Positions 26,398-35,419 of a stretch of DNA of 64,000 nucleotides are shown here, one piece after another; position 1 is the first letter of the stretch; every line of letters starts with the position of its first letter. The notes under the pieces were generated by a model, which saw nothing but the letters and a program-made list of their open reading frames with translations, was not told the origin of the DNA and searched no databases. Source of the stretch: Aureibaculum luteum (GTDB lineage: Bacteria; Bacteroidota; Bacteroidia; Flavobacteriales; Flavobacteriaceae); the NCBI RefSeq assembly GCF_003449015.1, contig NZ_QRGD01000001.1, forward strand, positions 1,072,639 to 1,136,638, written 5' to 3'. Made by a program: the position numbers and the translations under genes.

Positions 26398-27141
26398 ATG
26401 AAAGTAAAAACTATTTTAGTTTCTCAACCCGCCCCAAGTACGAAGCAATCTCCATACTTCGATTTATCAGACAAGCAAAAGGTAAAAATTGATTTCAGAT
26501 CTTTTATTCATGTTGAATCGGTTGACGCAAGAGAAGTAAGAAATCAAAAAATTGACTTATCTAATTTTACAGCTGTAATTTTTACCAGTAGAAATGCAAT
26601 TAATAACTATTTTAGAATAGCAGAAGAAATGCGTTTTACAGTGCCTGATGATATGAAGTACTTCTGTCAATCTGAGGCTGTAGCTTACTATTTACAAAAA
26701 TATGTAGTCTATAGAAAACGTAAAATTTATGTAGGTGAACGTACTTTTCAAGATTTATTAAAACAAATCAAAAAACATAAAACAGAATCCTTTTTATTGC
26801 CATCTTCAGATAAATTAAAACCCTTAGTTCCTGAGTTATTAAATGAACTTGATATAAAATGGGAAAAAGCTATACTTTATAAAACAGTAACAAGCGATTT
26901 ATCTGATTTAAAGAATGTATTATATGATGTTTTAGTATTTTTTAGTCCTTCTGGTATAGAGTCATTATTTCTTAATTTCCCCGATTTTAAGCAAAATGAT
27001 ACAAGGATTGCAGTATTTGGAAACACTACTATTAAAGCCGCAGAAGAAGCTGGATTACGTATAGATATTACTGCTCCAAGTAAAGAAACACCATCTATGA
27101 CAATGGCATTAGAACATTATATTAAAAATGTAAATAAATAA
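26398..27141 (+). CDS. hemD: Uroporphyrinogen-III synthase
   Basis: 247 residues from the ATG at 26398. A frame-continuous ATG at 26371 lies inside a hairpin, and the protein from 26398 already starts with a proper first strand (VKTILVSQP). Typical HemD features are the hinge-linked two-lobe layout, AVIFTSRNAINNYF, YKTVTSDL and VFFSPSGIESL. It closes hydroxymethylbilane to uroporphyrinogen III in haem synthesis. It follows the DUF4271 gene by 121 nt and ends at a bidirectional terminator. Confidence 0.9.
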   Translation: MKVKTILVSQPAPSTKQSPYFDLSDKQKVKIDFRSFIHVESVDAREVRNQKIDLSNFTAVIFTSRNAINNYFRIAEEMRFTVPDDMKYFCQSEAVAYYLQKYVVYRKRKIYVGERTFQDLLKQIKKHKTESFLLPSSDKLKPLVPELLNELDIKWEKAILYKTVTSDLSDLKNVLYDVLVFFSPSGIESLFLNFPDFKQNDTRIAVFGNTTIKAAEEAGLRIDITAPSKETPSMTMALEHYIKNVNK

Positions 27142-27160
27142 ACATTTGCCTAAAATCATA

Positions 27161-27193
27161 AAAAAAAGCGGACATTTAATGTCCGCTTTTTTT
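27161..27193. terminator. Bidirectional terminator between hemD and recA
   Basis: A 15-bp stem (27161-27175 with 27179-27193) with a 3-nt loop, seven A residues on one side and seven T on the other, so it works for both convergent genes. Confidence 0.9.
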
Positions 27194-27207
27194 ATGATTA
27201 ATATATT

Positions 27208-28215
27208 CTATTTTTCTTTATTGATCTCAACAAGAATTTTACCTTCTAATTCTTCAGCTAAATCAGGATTATCTTTAATTAAAGATTTAACAGCATCTCT
27301 ACCTTGTCCTAATTTAGTCTCACCATAACTAAACCAAGAACCACTTTTCTTAATGATTCCTAATTCTACGCCAATATCTAGTATTTCACCAACTTTAGAA
27401 ATACCTTCACCATACATAATATCAAACTCAGCCATTCGGAAAGGCGGTGCTACTTTGTTTTTAACCACTTTTACCTTAGTACTATTACCTATAACTCTAT
27501 CACCATCTTTAATTTGTGTTCTACGTCTAATATCTAAACGAACAGATGCATAAAATTTTAAGGCATTACCACCAGTAGTAGTTTCCGGGTTACCGAACAT
27601 TACACCAATTTTTTCACGTAATTGGTTAATAAATATTACAGTACATTTTGTTTTACTTATAGTTCCAGTAAGTTTACGCAAAGCCTGAGACATTAAACGA
27701 GCATGTAAACCCATTTTAGAATCACCCATTTCACCTTCAATTTCACTTTTTGGAGTAAGTGCAGCAACTGAATCAATTACCACAATATCAATGGCTCCTG
27801 ATCTGATTAAATTATCAGCAATTTCCAAAGCTTGTTCTCCATGATCTGGTTGCGAGATGATTAAATTATCAATATCAATTCCTAAATTCTGTGCGTAATA
27901 TCTATCAAAAGCGTGTTCTGCATCAATAAATGCCGCAATTCCACCAGCTTTCTGAGCTTCTGCAATTGCATGTAATGTTAATGTCGTTTTACCTGAAGAT
28001 TCTGGTCCATAAATTTCTATTACTCTACCTCTTGGATAACCACCAACACCTAAAGCTATATCTAATCCTAAAGAACCAGATGGAATTGCTTCAATATCTT
28101 CCGCAACATCGTCTCCTAAACGCATTACTGAACCTTTTCCGTATGTTTTATCTAATTTATCTAAAGTTAATTGTAACGCCTTTAGTTTTGCCGCTTTTTC
28201 TTTGTCTTCTGCCAT
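27208..28215 (-). CDS. recA: Recombinase RecA
   Basis: 335 residues, full length. The Walker A motif is GPESSGKTT (70-78) and Walker B is near [10 protein letters not shown]. The L2 loop and the [22 protein letters not shown] signature (split over positions about 200-222) are present. It forms filaments on single-stranded DNA for recombination and repair. No LexA-like box is obvious upstream. It is transcribed alone towards hemD. Confidence 0.98.
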   Translation of the reverse strand: MAEDKEKAAKLKALQLTLDKLDKTYGKGSVMRLGDDVAEDIEAIPSGSLGLDIALGVGGYPRGRVIEIYGPESSGKTTLTLHAIAEAQKAGGIAAFIDAEHAFDRYYAQNLGIDIDNLIISQPDHGEQALEIADNLIRSGAIDIVVIDSVAALTPKSEIEGEMGDSKMGLHARLMSQALRKLTGTISKTKCTVIFINQLREKIGVMFGNPETTTGGNALKFYASVRLDIRRRTQIKDGDRVIGNSTKVKVVKNKVAPPFRMAEFDIMYGEGISKVGEILDIGVELGIIKKSGSWFSYGETKLGQGRDAVKSLIKDNPDLAEELEGKILVEINKEK

Positions 28216-28592
28216 AATTCTGCTTAAAAGTATATTTAAAATAATAGTCGCTAAAATACGAAAAAGAACTTTAAATTTTATACCATAAAAAAGTAATGTT
28301 TATAATTACTATTAATAGTAAACTTTTTAATATAATTAAATATCAAAAATAATTTTAATTTCGTTTTGTTACTCTTTAGTAATTATTCCTTTGAGTAATC
28401 ACTTACAAAAAACTAATAACAAAGGTCTTTAAATAATATTTATTGATGTTATTGATATGAAGAATTATTGAATTATTAATCCTTATAGTATTCACAGTCC
28501 AAATAAAAACTTTCAACTTGTTAATTTTTAAGTAGGTATAGAAACCTACTTTGCTATTTTAAATAAACCTATGAACTGAGCTTAAACTATTT
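28216..28592. other. Intergenic region between recA and the Nudix gene
   Basis: 377 bp, strongly AT-rich, no open frame of note. It contains a hairpin AAGTAGGT-ATAGAA-ACCTACTT (28530-28551) downstream of the Nudix gene with no convincing T-run on either side, and the recA promoter region near 28216-28290. No RNA gene seen. Confidence 0.45.
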
Positions 28593-29177
28593 TTAATCTA
28601 GCAATTTTTCAATTGCAGCATGTTGAAGTAAAATCACCGTTTTTGCATCATTTATTTCACCAGTTTTAATCATTTCTAAGGCATTTTTAAAAGGCATTTC
28701 TAATACTTCAATTTCTTCAGTTTCTGATGCTAATCCTCCGCCGTCATTTACTTTCATATCCTCATTATATTCTCCTACAAAGTAATATATCTTTTCAGTA
28801 ACTGCACCAGGGGTTGAATATATAACAAATACTTTTTTAACTTTATCTAAGAGATAACCCGTTTCTTCTTCGGCCTCTTTTTTTATACAAGTAATAGGAT
28901 CATCTTCGTCTAATAATCCTGCACAAACCTCTATTGACATACCATCATCATTACCATTTAAGTAACTAGGCATTCTAAATTGTTTGGTTAATATAACGGT
29001 ACCTTTTTTATTATTAAATAATAAAATACAAGCTCCATCACCTCGATCATAACTCTCTCTATTTTGGTTTTGCCATGTACCATCTTTTAACTGATAATCA
29101 AAATTTACTTTATCTAAGGTGTACCAATCATTTGATAAATTAGTAATCTTTTTTATTTTTACTTTAGGATTGTTCAT
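28593..29177 (-). CDS. Nudix hydrolase, GDP-mannose pyrophosphatase (NudK) type
   Basis: 194 residues. Nudix box around GLLDEDDPITCIKKEAEEE with the trailing ETGY. The preceding IEVCAGLLD and the following STPGAVTEKIYYFVGEY match the NudK/ADP-sugar pyrophosphatase group. It would cleave GDP-mannose or similar nucleotide sugars; the true substrate is inferred. Its start overlaps the end of the GNAT gene by 14 nt, so the two are translationally coupled, with rpiB upstream in the same operon. Confidence 0.85.
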   Translation of the reverse strand: MNNPKVKIKKITNLSNDWYTLDKVNFDYQLKDGTWQNQNRESYDRGDGACILLFNNKKGTVILTKQFRMPSYLNGNDDGMSIEVCAGLLDEDDPITCIKKEAEEETGYLLDKVKKVFVIYSTPGAVTEKIYYFVGEYNEDMKVNDGGGLASETEEIEVLEMPFKNALEMIKTGEINDAKTVILLQHAAIEKLLD

Positions 29178-29616
29178 TGTCTAATATCATATATATATGT
29201 GGAATACCATCTTCTAAATACCCTTCTCCTTTTTGTTGAAAACCAAAAGATTCATAAAATTTTTTAAGGTAAACTTGACCTCCTATTTTTATAGGAGTTT
29301 TTCCATATAGTTTATAGGTTTCATTTATTGTTTGCTCAATAAGCTTCTTACCTAGTTCTTGTTTTCTAAAATTTTCATGCACTACTACTCTACCAAATGC
29401 AGCTTGTACATAATAATCACCAGGTTTAAAAATTCTGGTATATGCTATAACTTCATTATTATTTATACAAAAAAAGTGATGAGCTAATTGATCTTTATTA
29501 TCTAATTCTGGATAAGGGCAATTTTGTTCTACAACAAAAATATCTATTCGAAGTTTTAAAATAGAATAAAATTCATTTAAAGATAATTGATGAAATGTTT
29601 TTAAAAACCATTGCAT
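29164..29616 (-). CDS. ElaA-type GNAT N-acetyltransferase
   Basis: 150 residues. It matches the ElaA branch of GNAT enzymes: the N-terminal LRIDIFVVEQNCPYPELDNKDQ is diagnostic, followed by the acetyl-CoA loop region AFGRVVVHENFRKQELGKKL. The acceptor is unknown. It lies 1 nt after rpiB and overlaps the Nudix gene by 14 nt, so the order rpiB - elaA - nudix is one operon. Confidence 0.85.
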   Translation of the reverse strand: MQWFLKTFHQLSLNEFYSILKLRIDIFVVEQNCPYPELDNKDQLAHHFFCINNNEVIAYTRIFKPGDYYVQAAFGRVVVHENFRKQELGKKLIEQTINETYKLYGKTPIKIGGQVYLKKFYESFGFQQKGEGYLEDGIPHIYMILDNEQS

Positions 29617-29617
29617 T

Positions 29618-30049
29618 TTATGAACACGTTATTTTATCAACTCTAGTTTGATGACGTCCACCTTCAAAATCCATATTTAAAAATATATCAACAAAATTAA
29701 TTGCTTGATGTACTGAGACAAATCGAGCAGGTATACTTAAAATATTTGCATCATTATGTTGTCTTGCTAAAGCAACCAATTCATTATTCCAACATAAAGC
29801 TGCTCTAATTCCCTGATGTTTATTGGCAGCAATTTGTGCACCATTACCACTTCCACAAATGGTAATACCAAAATCAACCTCCTTATTTTCTACAGCATTA
29901 GCTACTGGGTGAACAAAATCTGGATAATCAACGCTATCATCAGTATCAGTTCCAAAATTTATAACCGTATTTCCGTTTTCCTCTAAATGCTTTACTATAG
30001 CCTTTTTATAATCGGTACCTGCGTGGTCATTACCTATTGCAATTTTCAT
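29618..30049 (-). CDS. rpiB: Ribose-5-phosphate isomerase B
   Basis: 143 residues from the ATG at 30049. A longer frame starting at 30085 would begin upstream of the likely transcript start (promoter box 30074-30081) and adds 12 non-homologous residues, so it is rejected. RpiB features are IGNDHAG (5-11), active-site Cys65 in GITICGSGNG, and the NKHQGIRAALCW segment. It interconverts ribulose- and ribose-5-phosphate. It heads the three-gene operon and borders the long AT-rich gap. Confidence 0.93.
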   Translation of the reverse strand: MKIAIGNDHAGTDYKKAIVKHLEENGNTVINFGTDTDDSVDYPDFVHPVANAVENKEVDFGITICGSGNGAQIAANKHQGIRAALCWNNELVALARQHNDANILSIPARFVSVHQAINFVDIFLNMDFEGGRHQTRVDKITCS

Positions 30050-30073
30050 TTTTATATATTTTAGTTTAAAATT

Positions 30074-30081
30074 CAAATTTA
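30074..30081 (-). promoter_or_regulatory. rpiB operon promoter -7 box
   Basis: TAAATTTG on the minus strand, 24 nt before the ATG at 30049. It supports that start over the upstream alternative. Confidence 0.5.
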
Positions 30082-30085
30082 GCAC

Positions 30086-30740
30086 TATTTAACTTTATGA
30101 ACATTAAAATTTTAAATTGTTAATAGCTTTTTGCAATAATTTAAGAATTAGACCTTTAAACAATCCTACAATTGTTAATCAAATATCAACTAAATCTTAT
30201 AATAATAATTTGTATTCTTAATTAAAAGGTTAAGAGAAAATTTACTAATACAAACCTAATATAGTTATCATAATTTAAGATGAATTTATTAACATATAAA
30301 ATCAAGGTTTTCAACCAAATTATTAATTATTCTTTACACTAAACTAGTTAACAACAGTTATTAACAAGCTGTGTTTAGAAATGATTATTTATTTGATTTA
30401 TAGTTAGTTTAACTAAAAAATAATAGCTGATAAAATGTTAAACAATATTTAACAACTTAAAATCAAAATAAATATTAGATTATTTATTGTAACTATTAAC
30501 AACATATAATAACAATCATTTCTTTTCTAAAATTTTAAAACTAAAAAAATATTATATAATATATGTTGATAAGTAAAAGGTAAAGTTTTGTAAATTCAAG
30601 TTGGTAAACTTATGCTATAATTTAATACCTTATTATAAATACTACTAAGTAGTTTTTTTACTTTTTTTTACTTTTTATCTAAAATATTGTAAATTAGCGA
30701 CCTTAACTATGAATTAAGAGAACTTAAACACCCCTATGTT
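30086..30740. other. Long AT-rich divergent gap; candidate replication origin
   Basis: 655 bp with no gene. It contains four copies of ATTAACAA in both orientations (30117-30124 and 30172-30179 reversed; 30360-30367 and 30495-30502 forward), GTTAACAA and TTTAACAA variants, two TTATTAACA 9-mers (30286-30294, 30358-30366), and TGTTGATAA at 30564-30572, one base from a DnaA box. A very AT-rich patch (30541-30563) could serve as an unwinding element. Gene direction switches from mostly minus to mostly plus across it. The origin role is inference. Confidence 0.4.
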
Positions 30741-32042
30741 ATGAAAAAAAATTACATTATTTTATTATTTTTATGCCTTGTGTATACTGCACAAAGCCAA
30801 ACAATTACTACCGTAGCAGGTACTGGATCTTCAGGATTCTCTGGAGATGGTGGTTTAGCTACTACAGCTAAATTAAATTTACCATTTAATTTAACTTTTG
30901 ACAAGTCTGACAATATTTATATTGCAGATACTTACAATAATAGTATAAGAAGAATTGATAAGGAATCAGGTATCATTACAACAGTGGTTGGTACGGCTGA
31001 TAAAAAACAAGTAAGCGAATTAAAAACACCAACGGGATTAACTTTTGATAATTACAATAACTTATATGTTGCTGATTTAGCTAATTTACGTATTAGAAAA
31101 GTAAATTTAGATACAGGTAGTTCTATAACGTTAGTTGGAGAAAAATCAGAAACAGAATTTCCTAATATTAATGAATATTTAGGAGGTCCTTTTAATGTTG
31201 TTTTTGACAAACACGGAAATCTTTATGTTTCTGTAAATGGTGATAGTAATGTTAAAAAAGTCGATTTTAAAACTGGTAAGGTAATTGTTATAGCAGGTAC
31301 TGGTGAAGTAGGTTTTTCAGGAGATGGAGGACAAGCGTCTGCTGCTCAATTGGCAAATCCAACAGGTTTAGCTCTAGATGGTAAAGGAAATATTTTTATT
31401 TCTGATAGTGGAAACGAACGTATTAGAAAAATAAATTTATCTACGGGTATTATTTCTACAATAGCCGGAACAGGAGAAACAGGATTTGTAGGAGAAGATG
31501 TTGATGCAACTAAAGCTCAATTAGCAAATCCATTAGGTTTAGCTATTAATAATAATGGAGATTTATTTGTTGTTGATAGAGGTAATAATATGGTAAGAAA
31601 AATAGCTCTTTCTACTGGTAAAATTACAACTGTAGCTGGTAACGGTGAATCTGGATTTTCAGGAGATGGTGAATTAGCAACAGATGCAAAACTATCTAAT
31701 CCTACTGGTTTAGCTTTTAATAAAACAGGTGAATTATTTGTTGTAGATAGAGGTAATAATAGAATTAGAAAAATATCAGGTTTAGCTGCTGCAGATACTG
31801 AGGAAGTTTCATTAGAAGCAAGTATAAAAGTATATCCTAATCCAAGTACAGATAAAATAACTATCGATTTAAAAGATAACGTTGAATTAAAATATGTTTT
31901 AATGTTTGATTCTAATGGTAGTCAGGTTAAAGTGCAATTGAAAGATAATTCTTTAAATGTAGCAAAATTACCAAGAGGTATTTATGTACTTAGAATTGCA
32001 ACATCTGAAGGTTCAACAGAACAAAAGGTTGTATTAGAATAA
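30741..32042 (+). CDS. NHL-repeat protein secreted by type IX system
   Basis: 433 residues with a signal peptide (about 1-21, ending AQSQ). About five NHL-type propeller repeats (25-350) follow, with recurring units such as AGTGSSGFSGDGG, IADTYNNSIRRI and VVDRGNNRIRKI. The last 75 residues are a type A sorting domain (VYPNPSTDKITIDL ... IYVLRIATSEGS), which directs export and surface attachment through PorU. Function of the propeller is unknown (binding or structural). A terminator follows, so it is a single-gene unit. Confidence 0.88.
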   Translation: MKKNYIILLFLCLVYTAQSQTITTVAGTGSSGFSGDGGLATTAKLNLPFNLTFDKSDNIYIADTYNNSIRRIDKESGIITTVVGTADKKQVSELKTPTGLTFDNYNNLYVADLANLRIRKVNLDTGSSITLVGEKSETEFPNINEYLGGPFNVVFDKHGNLYVSVNGDSNVKKVDFKTGKVIVIAGTGEVGFSGDGGQASAAQLANPTGLALDGKGNIFISDSGNERIRKINLSTGIISTIAGTGETGFVGEDVDATKAQLANPLGLAINNNGDLFVVDRGNNMVRKIALSTGKITTVAGNGESGFSGDGELATDAKLSNPTGLAFNKTGELFVVDRGNNRIRKISGLAAADTEEVSLEASIKVYPNPSTDKITIDLKDNVELKYVLMFDSNGSQVKVQLKDNSLNVAKLPRGIYVLRIATSEGSTEQKVVLE

Positions 32043-32062
32043 AAAATAACAATTATTTAATT

Positions 32063-32092
32063 AAAAGCCTCGATGACTATCGAGGCTTTTTT
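32063..32092 (+). terminator. Terminator between the NHL gene and rnr
   Basis: AAAAGCCTCGAT (32063-32074) pairs perfectly with ATCGAGGCTTTT (32079-32090) around GACT, followed by TT and a T-rich stretch. Confidence 0.85.
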
Positions 32093-32120
32093 GTTATATT
32101 TCGGCTAGAATAAATAAAGT

Positions 32121-34328
32121 ATGTCAAAAAAGAGATTTCAATATAAAAAGAAAGGTAATGTAGTTAAAGATTTATCTACAAAAATTTTAAAAACATTAAA
32201 TCAAAATTCAAAACAGTCGTTTAATTATAAACAAATAGCAGCGAATTTAGATATTACAGATGCTAATGGCAGGCAACAAATTATACAAAATTTGGAAGCC
32301 TTAAAGCTAAAGGAAAGAATCGAAGAAACTGAAAAGGGTAAATATAAAATTATACAAAACGAACATTACCATGTTGGTATTTTAGATGTTACTTCTAATA
32401 AAAATGCCTATTTCATTTCAGATACTTTAGAGCATGACGCTTTTATACCAACAATAAATTTAAATCGTGGATTAGACGGTGATACAGTAAAAGTTTATGT
32501 GTATAGAAGGCGAAATAATGATAAGTACGAAGGTGAGGTAACTGAAATTATAGAACGTGCTAAAACTGAATTTGTTGGTGTTTTGCAAATGAGTAAAAAT
32601 TTCGGATTTGTAGTACCTGACAATAATAAGATGTATGCAGATATTTTTATATCTAAAAATAATATTGATGGAGCAGAACATGGAGATAAAGTATTGGCTG
32701 AATTAACGGATTGGCCAGATAATTCTAAGAATCCTTTTGGTAAAATTATTACAGTTTTAGGTAAACCTGGAGAACACGATACTGAAATACATTCTATTTT
32801 ATTAGAATATGGACTTCCATATCAATTCCCAGAAAAAGTTGAAGATGATGCTGCTAAGTTAGTTACTGAAGTTAATTCTAAAGATATTTCAGAGCGTAGA
32901 GATATGCGTAAAACATTAACTTTTACAATAGATCCTAAAGATGCCAAAGATTTTGATGATGCACTGTCTTTTAAAGAGTTGGAAAATGGAAATTTTGAAA
33001 TAGGAATTCATATTGCAGATGTATCGCATTATGTGCAACCAGATACAATTTTAGATAAAGAAGCTTATGAAAGAGCAACTTCAGTGTATTTAGTAGATAG
33101 AGTAGTACCAATGTTACCAGAAGTATTATCTAATGGGGTTTGTTCTTTAAGACCTAATGAAGAAAAATTAACATTTTCGGCCGTTTTTGAAATGGATAAA
33201 AAAGGACATGTTATTAACGAATGGTTTGGTAGAACTGTTACATATTCAGACCAACGTTTTGCATATGAAGAAGCTCAACATATTATAGAAACTTTTGAAA
33301 ATACAATTCCTGAGGATATTTCAATAACAGGAAAAAGTTATAAAGTAACTGATGAAATTGTAAAAGCAACTTTAAAGCTAGACGAACTGGCAAAAAAACT
33401 TAGAAAAAGACGCTTACAACAAGGAGCAATTACTTTTGATAGGGTAGAAGTGAAGTTTAATTTAAATGAAGATGCTGAACCAACTGGAGTTTATTTTAAA
33501 GAATCTAAAGATGCGAATAAGCTAATAGAAGAATTTATGCTTTTAGCCAATAAAAAAGTGGCTGAATTTGTAGGAAAAAAGAAGAATGGTACACCTACAA
33601 AAAATACCTTTATTTATAGAATACATGATGAACCCAATCCTGATAAATTGGCAGGATTACAGGAAATTATAAGTAAGTTTGGATACAAAATTAATACTCA
33701 AACAAAAGAAACAACTTCTAATTCATTAAACAAGTTGTTAAGTGATGTAAATGGTAAGCCAGAAGAGAATATGATAGAAACATTAACTATCCGTTCTATG
33801 AGCAAAGCAATTTATACCACGGATAATATTGGACATTATGGATTAGCATTTGACTATTATAGCCATTTTACGTCACCTATTAGACGATATCCTGATGTGA
33901 TGACACATAGATTGCTTCAATATTATTTAGATGGAGGAAAATCACCCGATGCGGCACCTTACGAGAAAAAATGTGAACACTCTTCAGAAAGAGAGATGTT
34001 AGCTTCAAAAGCAGAACGTGATTCTATTAAATACATGCAGGTTAAATACATGCAAAATCATCAAGATGAAGAGTTTGTAGGTGTGATATCTGGGGTTACT
34101 GAATGGGGTATTTATATAGAAATTATAGAAAATAAGTGTGAAGGAATGGTGCGTACGCGAGATATTAAGGACGATTATTATATCTATGATGAAAAGCAAT
34201 ACGCTTTAGTTGGACAGTCAACAAAGAATTTATATCAGTTAGGAGATGAAGTTACTGTAAAAGTAAAAAAGACAGATTTAGAACGTAAACATTTAGATTT
34301 TTACTTAATTAATGGAAATGGCGATTAA
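32121..34328 (+). CDS. rnr: Ribonuclease R
   Basis: 735 residues. Winged-helix-like N-terminus (about 10-70), OB cold-shock domains (75-230), RNB catalytic domain (about 255-590) with the metal-binding Asp cluster at 271, 274, 277, 279 and 280 (DPKDAKDFDD), and a C-terminal S1 domain (about 645-730). It is a 3'-5' exoribonuclease that degrades structured RNA and works in rRNA quality control. Closest class is the VacB/RNase II family. It starts 29 nt after the terminator and is transcribed alone. Confidence 0.96.
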   Translation: MSKKRFQYKKKGNVVKDLSTKILKTLNQNSKQSFNYKQIAANLDITDANGRQQIIQNLEALKLKERIEETEKGKYKIIQNEHYHVGILDVTSNKNAYFISDTLEHDAFIPTINLNRGLDGDTVKVYVYRRRNNDKYEGEVTEIIERAKTEFVGVLQMSKNFGFVVPDNNKMYADIFISKNNIDGAEHGDKVLAELTDWPDNSKNPFGKIITVLGKPGEHDTEIHSILLEYGLPYQFPEKVEDDAAKLVTEVNSKDISERRDMRKTLTFTIDPKDAKDFDDALSFKELENGNFEIGIHIADVSHYVQPDTILDKEAYERATSVYLVDRVVPMLPEVLSNGVCSLRPNEEKLTFSAVFEMDKKGHVINEWFGRTVTYSDQRFAYEEAQHIIETFENTIPEDISITGKSYKVTDEIVKATLKLDELAKKLRKRRLQQGAITFDRVEVKFNLNEDAEPTGVYFKESKDANKLIEEFMLLANKKVAEFVGKKKNGTPTKNTFIYRIHDEPNPDKLAGLQEIISKFGYKINTQTKETTSNSLNKLLSDVNGKPEENMIETLTIRSMSKAIYTTDNIGHYGLAFDYYSHFTSPIRRYPDVMTHRLLQYYLDGGKSPDAAPYEKKCEHSSEREMLASKAERDSIKYMQVKYMQNHQDEEFVGVISGVTEWGIYIEIIENKCEGMVRTRDIKDDYYIYDEKQYALVGQSTKNLYQLGDEVTVKVKKTDLERKHLDFYLINGNGD

Positions 34329-34365
34329 AAATACGCTTTAAGCAAAAAATAACTATTCTGAATTG

Positions 34366-34394
34366 GCGGTTAGTACATAGAACATACTAACCGC
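34366..34394 (+). terminator. Hairpin after rnr
   Basis: GCGGTTAGTA (34366-34375) and TACTAACCGC (34385-34394), a perfect 10-bp stem with a 9-nt loop. The T-run is short, so termination strength is uncertain. Confidence 0.55.
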
Positions 34395-34456
34395 TTTGTA
34401 AAAAAAGGATTTATACAATTTTTTATTGATGTTAAAATCAAAGATCAAAACGGAAA

Positions 34457-34861
34457 TCAGTTATCCGCAACATGTTCCATATATACTTCGATAGCCTCAA
34501 GTTCTAAAACGGATAATTTTGCTACAAAGGTATCAATATTCATCTGCATTATAGCTATTTGGTCTTCGTCTGTATCTACGATATGTTTAACTTTTCCTTG
34601 TAAAAAGTCCGCAATACTTTTTTCTTGCTCATTATACGTTTCTACGATTGTTTTTATTGTAGGACCAACCTCTGAAGGCTGTTTGAAATGACAAGCATCA
34701 CAAATGTTTTCGTTAAAAAGTTTTTCACCTAGCTCTATTTGTATTCTGAGATTGTTGTCTTGGGCTGCATTAAGTTCATTATTTTCTGGTTTTGTTTTTT
34801 TGTCTTGGCAACTTACCAAAGTAACTATAATCATAACGGCAATTGGAAGGAGATTTTTCAT
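34457..34861 (-). CDS. Lipoprotein c-type cytochrome
   Basis: 134 residues from the ATG at 34861, which gives a normal lipoprotein signal ending LVSC (Cys18). The longer frame to 34963 adds an implausible leader and runs past the promoter box, so it is rejected. Haem motif Cys54-x-x-Cys57-His58 (CDACH). Candidate sixth ligand is a Met in IMQMNID. Likely a small periplasmic electron carrier anchored by lipid. It is convergent with rnr; no respiratory partner is adjacent. Confidence 0.85.
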   Translation of the reverse strand: MKNLLPIAVMIIVTLVSCQDKKTKPENNELNAAQDNNLRIQIELGEKLFNENICDACHFKQPSEVGPTIKTIVETYNEQEKSIADFLQGKVKHIVDTDEDQIAIMQMNIDTFVAKLSVLELEAIEVYMEHVADN

Positions 34862-34882
34862 AAATCGTAATTTAGATTTACT

Positions 34883-34890
34883 CAAAGTTA
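34883..34890 (-). promoter_or_regulatory. Promoter -7 box of the lipoprotein cytochrome gene
   Basis: TAACTTTG on the minus strand, 21 nt before the ATG at 34861; it fixes the start. Confidence 0.5.
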
Positions 34891-35135
34891 AAGAATGGTA
34901 GTTGGTGTTAAAATGATAAATATCATTTTTAAAAAAACATGCTGATTTTATAGTAAAAAACAATATTTTATTGAGTCATGTTGTAAACAGTTTATATTAA
35001 CTAGTTAATAAAGCTATGGCTAAAGTAAAAAACGCTGATTTAGAATTGAAACACCATTATTTTTAGTTACTAAATAGTAATAACAATTAAATTTGCCTTT
35101 TAACAAATAATTATGCAGAATTCACGTTTAATTAC

Positions 35136-35143
35136 TACCTTTG
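35136..35143 (+). promoter_or_regulatory. tatA promoter -7 box
   Basis: TACCTTTG, exact match to TAnnTTTG, 19 nt before the ATG at 35163. Confidence 0.55.
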
Positions 35144-35162
35144 TTTTATAAATTATTAAAAA

Positions 35163-35357
35163 ATGATATCAGCAACAATATTTTTAGGATGGTTAGGCGG
35201 TCAAGAAGTTATTATTATTGGGATAATAGTTCTACTACTTTTTGGAGGAAGAAAAATACCTGAATTAATGAAGGGTCTTGGTGGTGGAATTAAAGAATTT
35301 AAAAAAGCCACAAAGGATGAGGATGAGGATAAAAAGAAAGAAAAAATTACAGATTAA
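35163..35357 (+). CDS. tatA: Twin-arginine translocase subunit TatA/TatE
   Basis: 64 residues. One N-terminal membrane helix (about 13-28, [13 protein letters not shown]), the conserved GGRKIPEL hinge (28-35), an amphipathic helix ([17 protein letters not shown]), and a charged tail. Length and layout match TatA/TatE. It forms the pore-like part of the Tat pathway for folded proteins. tatC is not nearby. A strong terminator follows, so it is monocistronic. Confidence 0.93.
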   Translation: MISATIFLGWLGGQEVIIIGIIVLLLFGGRKIPELMKGLGGGIKEFKKATKDEDEDKKKEKITD

Positions 35358-35372
35358 TTGATAATCTAAATA

Positions 35373-35401
35373 AAAAAAAGTCGCAATTTGCGACTTTTTT
35401 T
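35373..35401. terminator. Terminator between tatA and the SPFH gene
   Basis: AAAAAAAGTCGC (35373-35384) pairs with GCGACTTTTTTT (35390-35401) around a 5-nt AATTT loop. It can serve both convergent genes. Confidence 0.85.
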
Positions 35402-35419
35402 ATGCAATATAGTGAGGTT

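Noticed and set aside
28530-28551. Terminator after the Nudix gene
   Set aside because: A hairpin exists but there is no T-run on either strand, so it is described only as a hairpin.
30050-30085. Longer N-terminus for rpiB
   Set aside because: It would start upstream of the likely transcript start and lacks family similarity.
34862-34963. Longer N-terminus for the lipoprotein cytochrome
   Set aside because: It destroys the lipoprotein signal and overlaps the promoter box.
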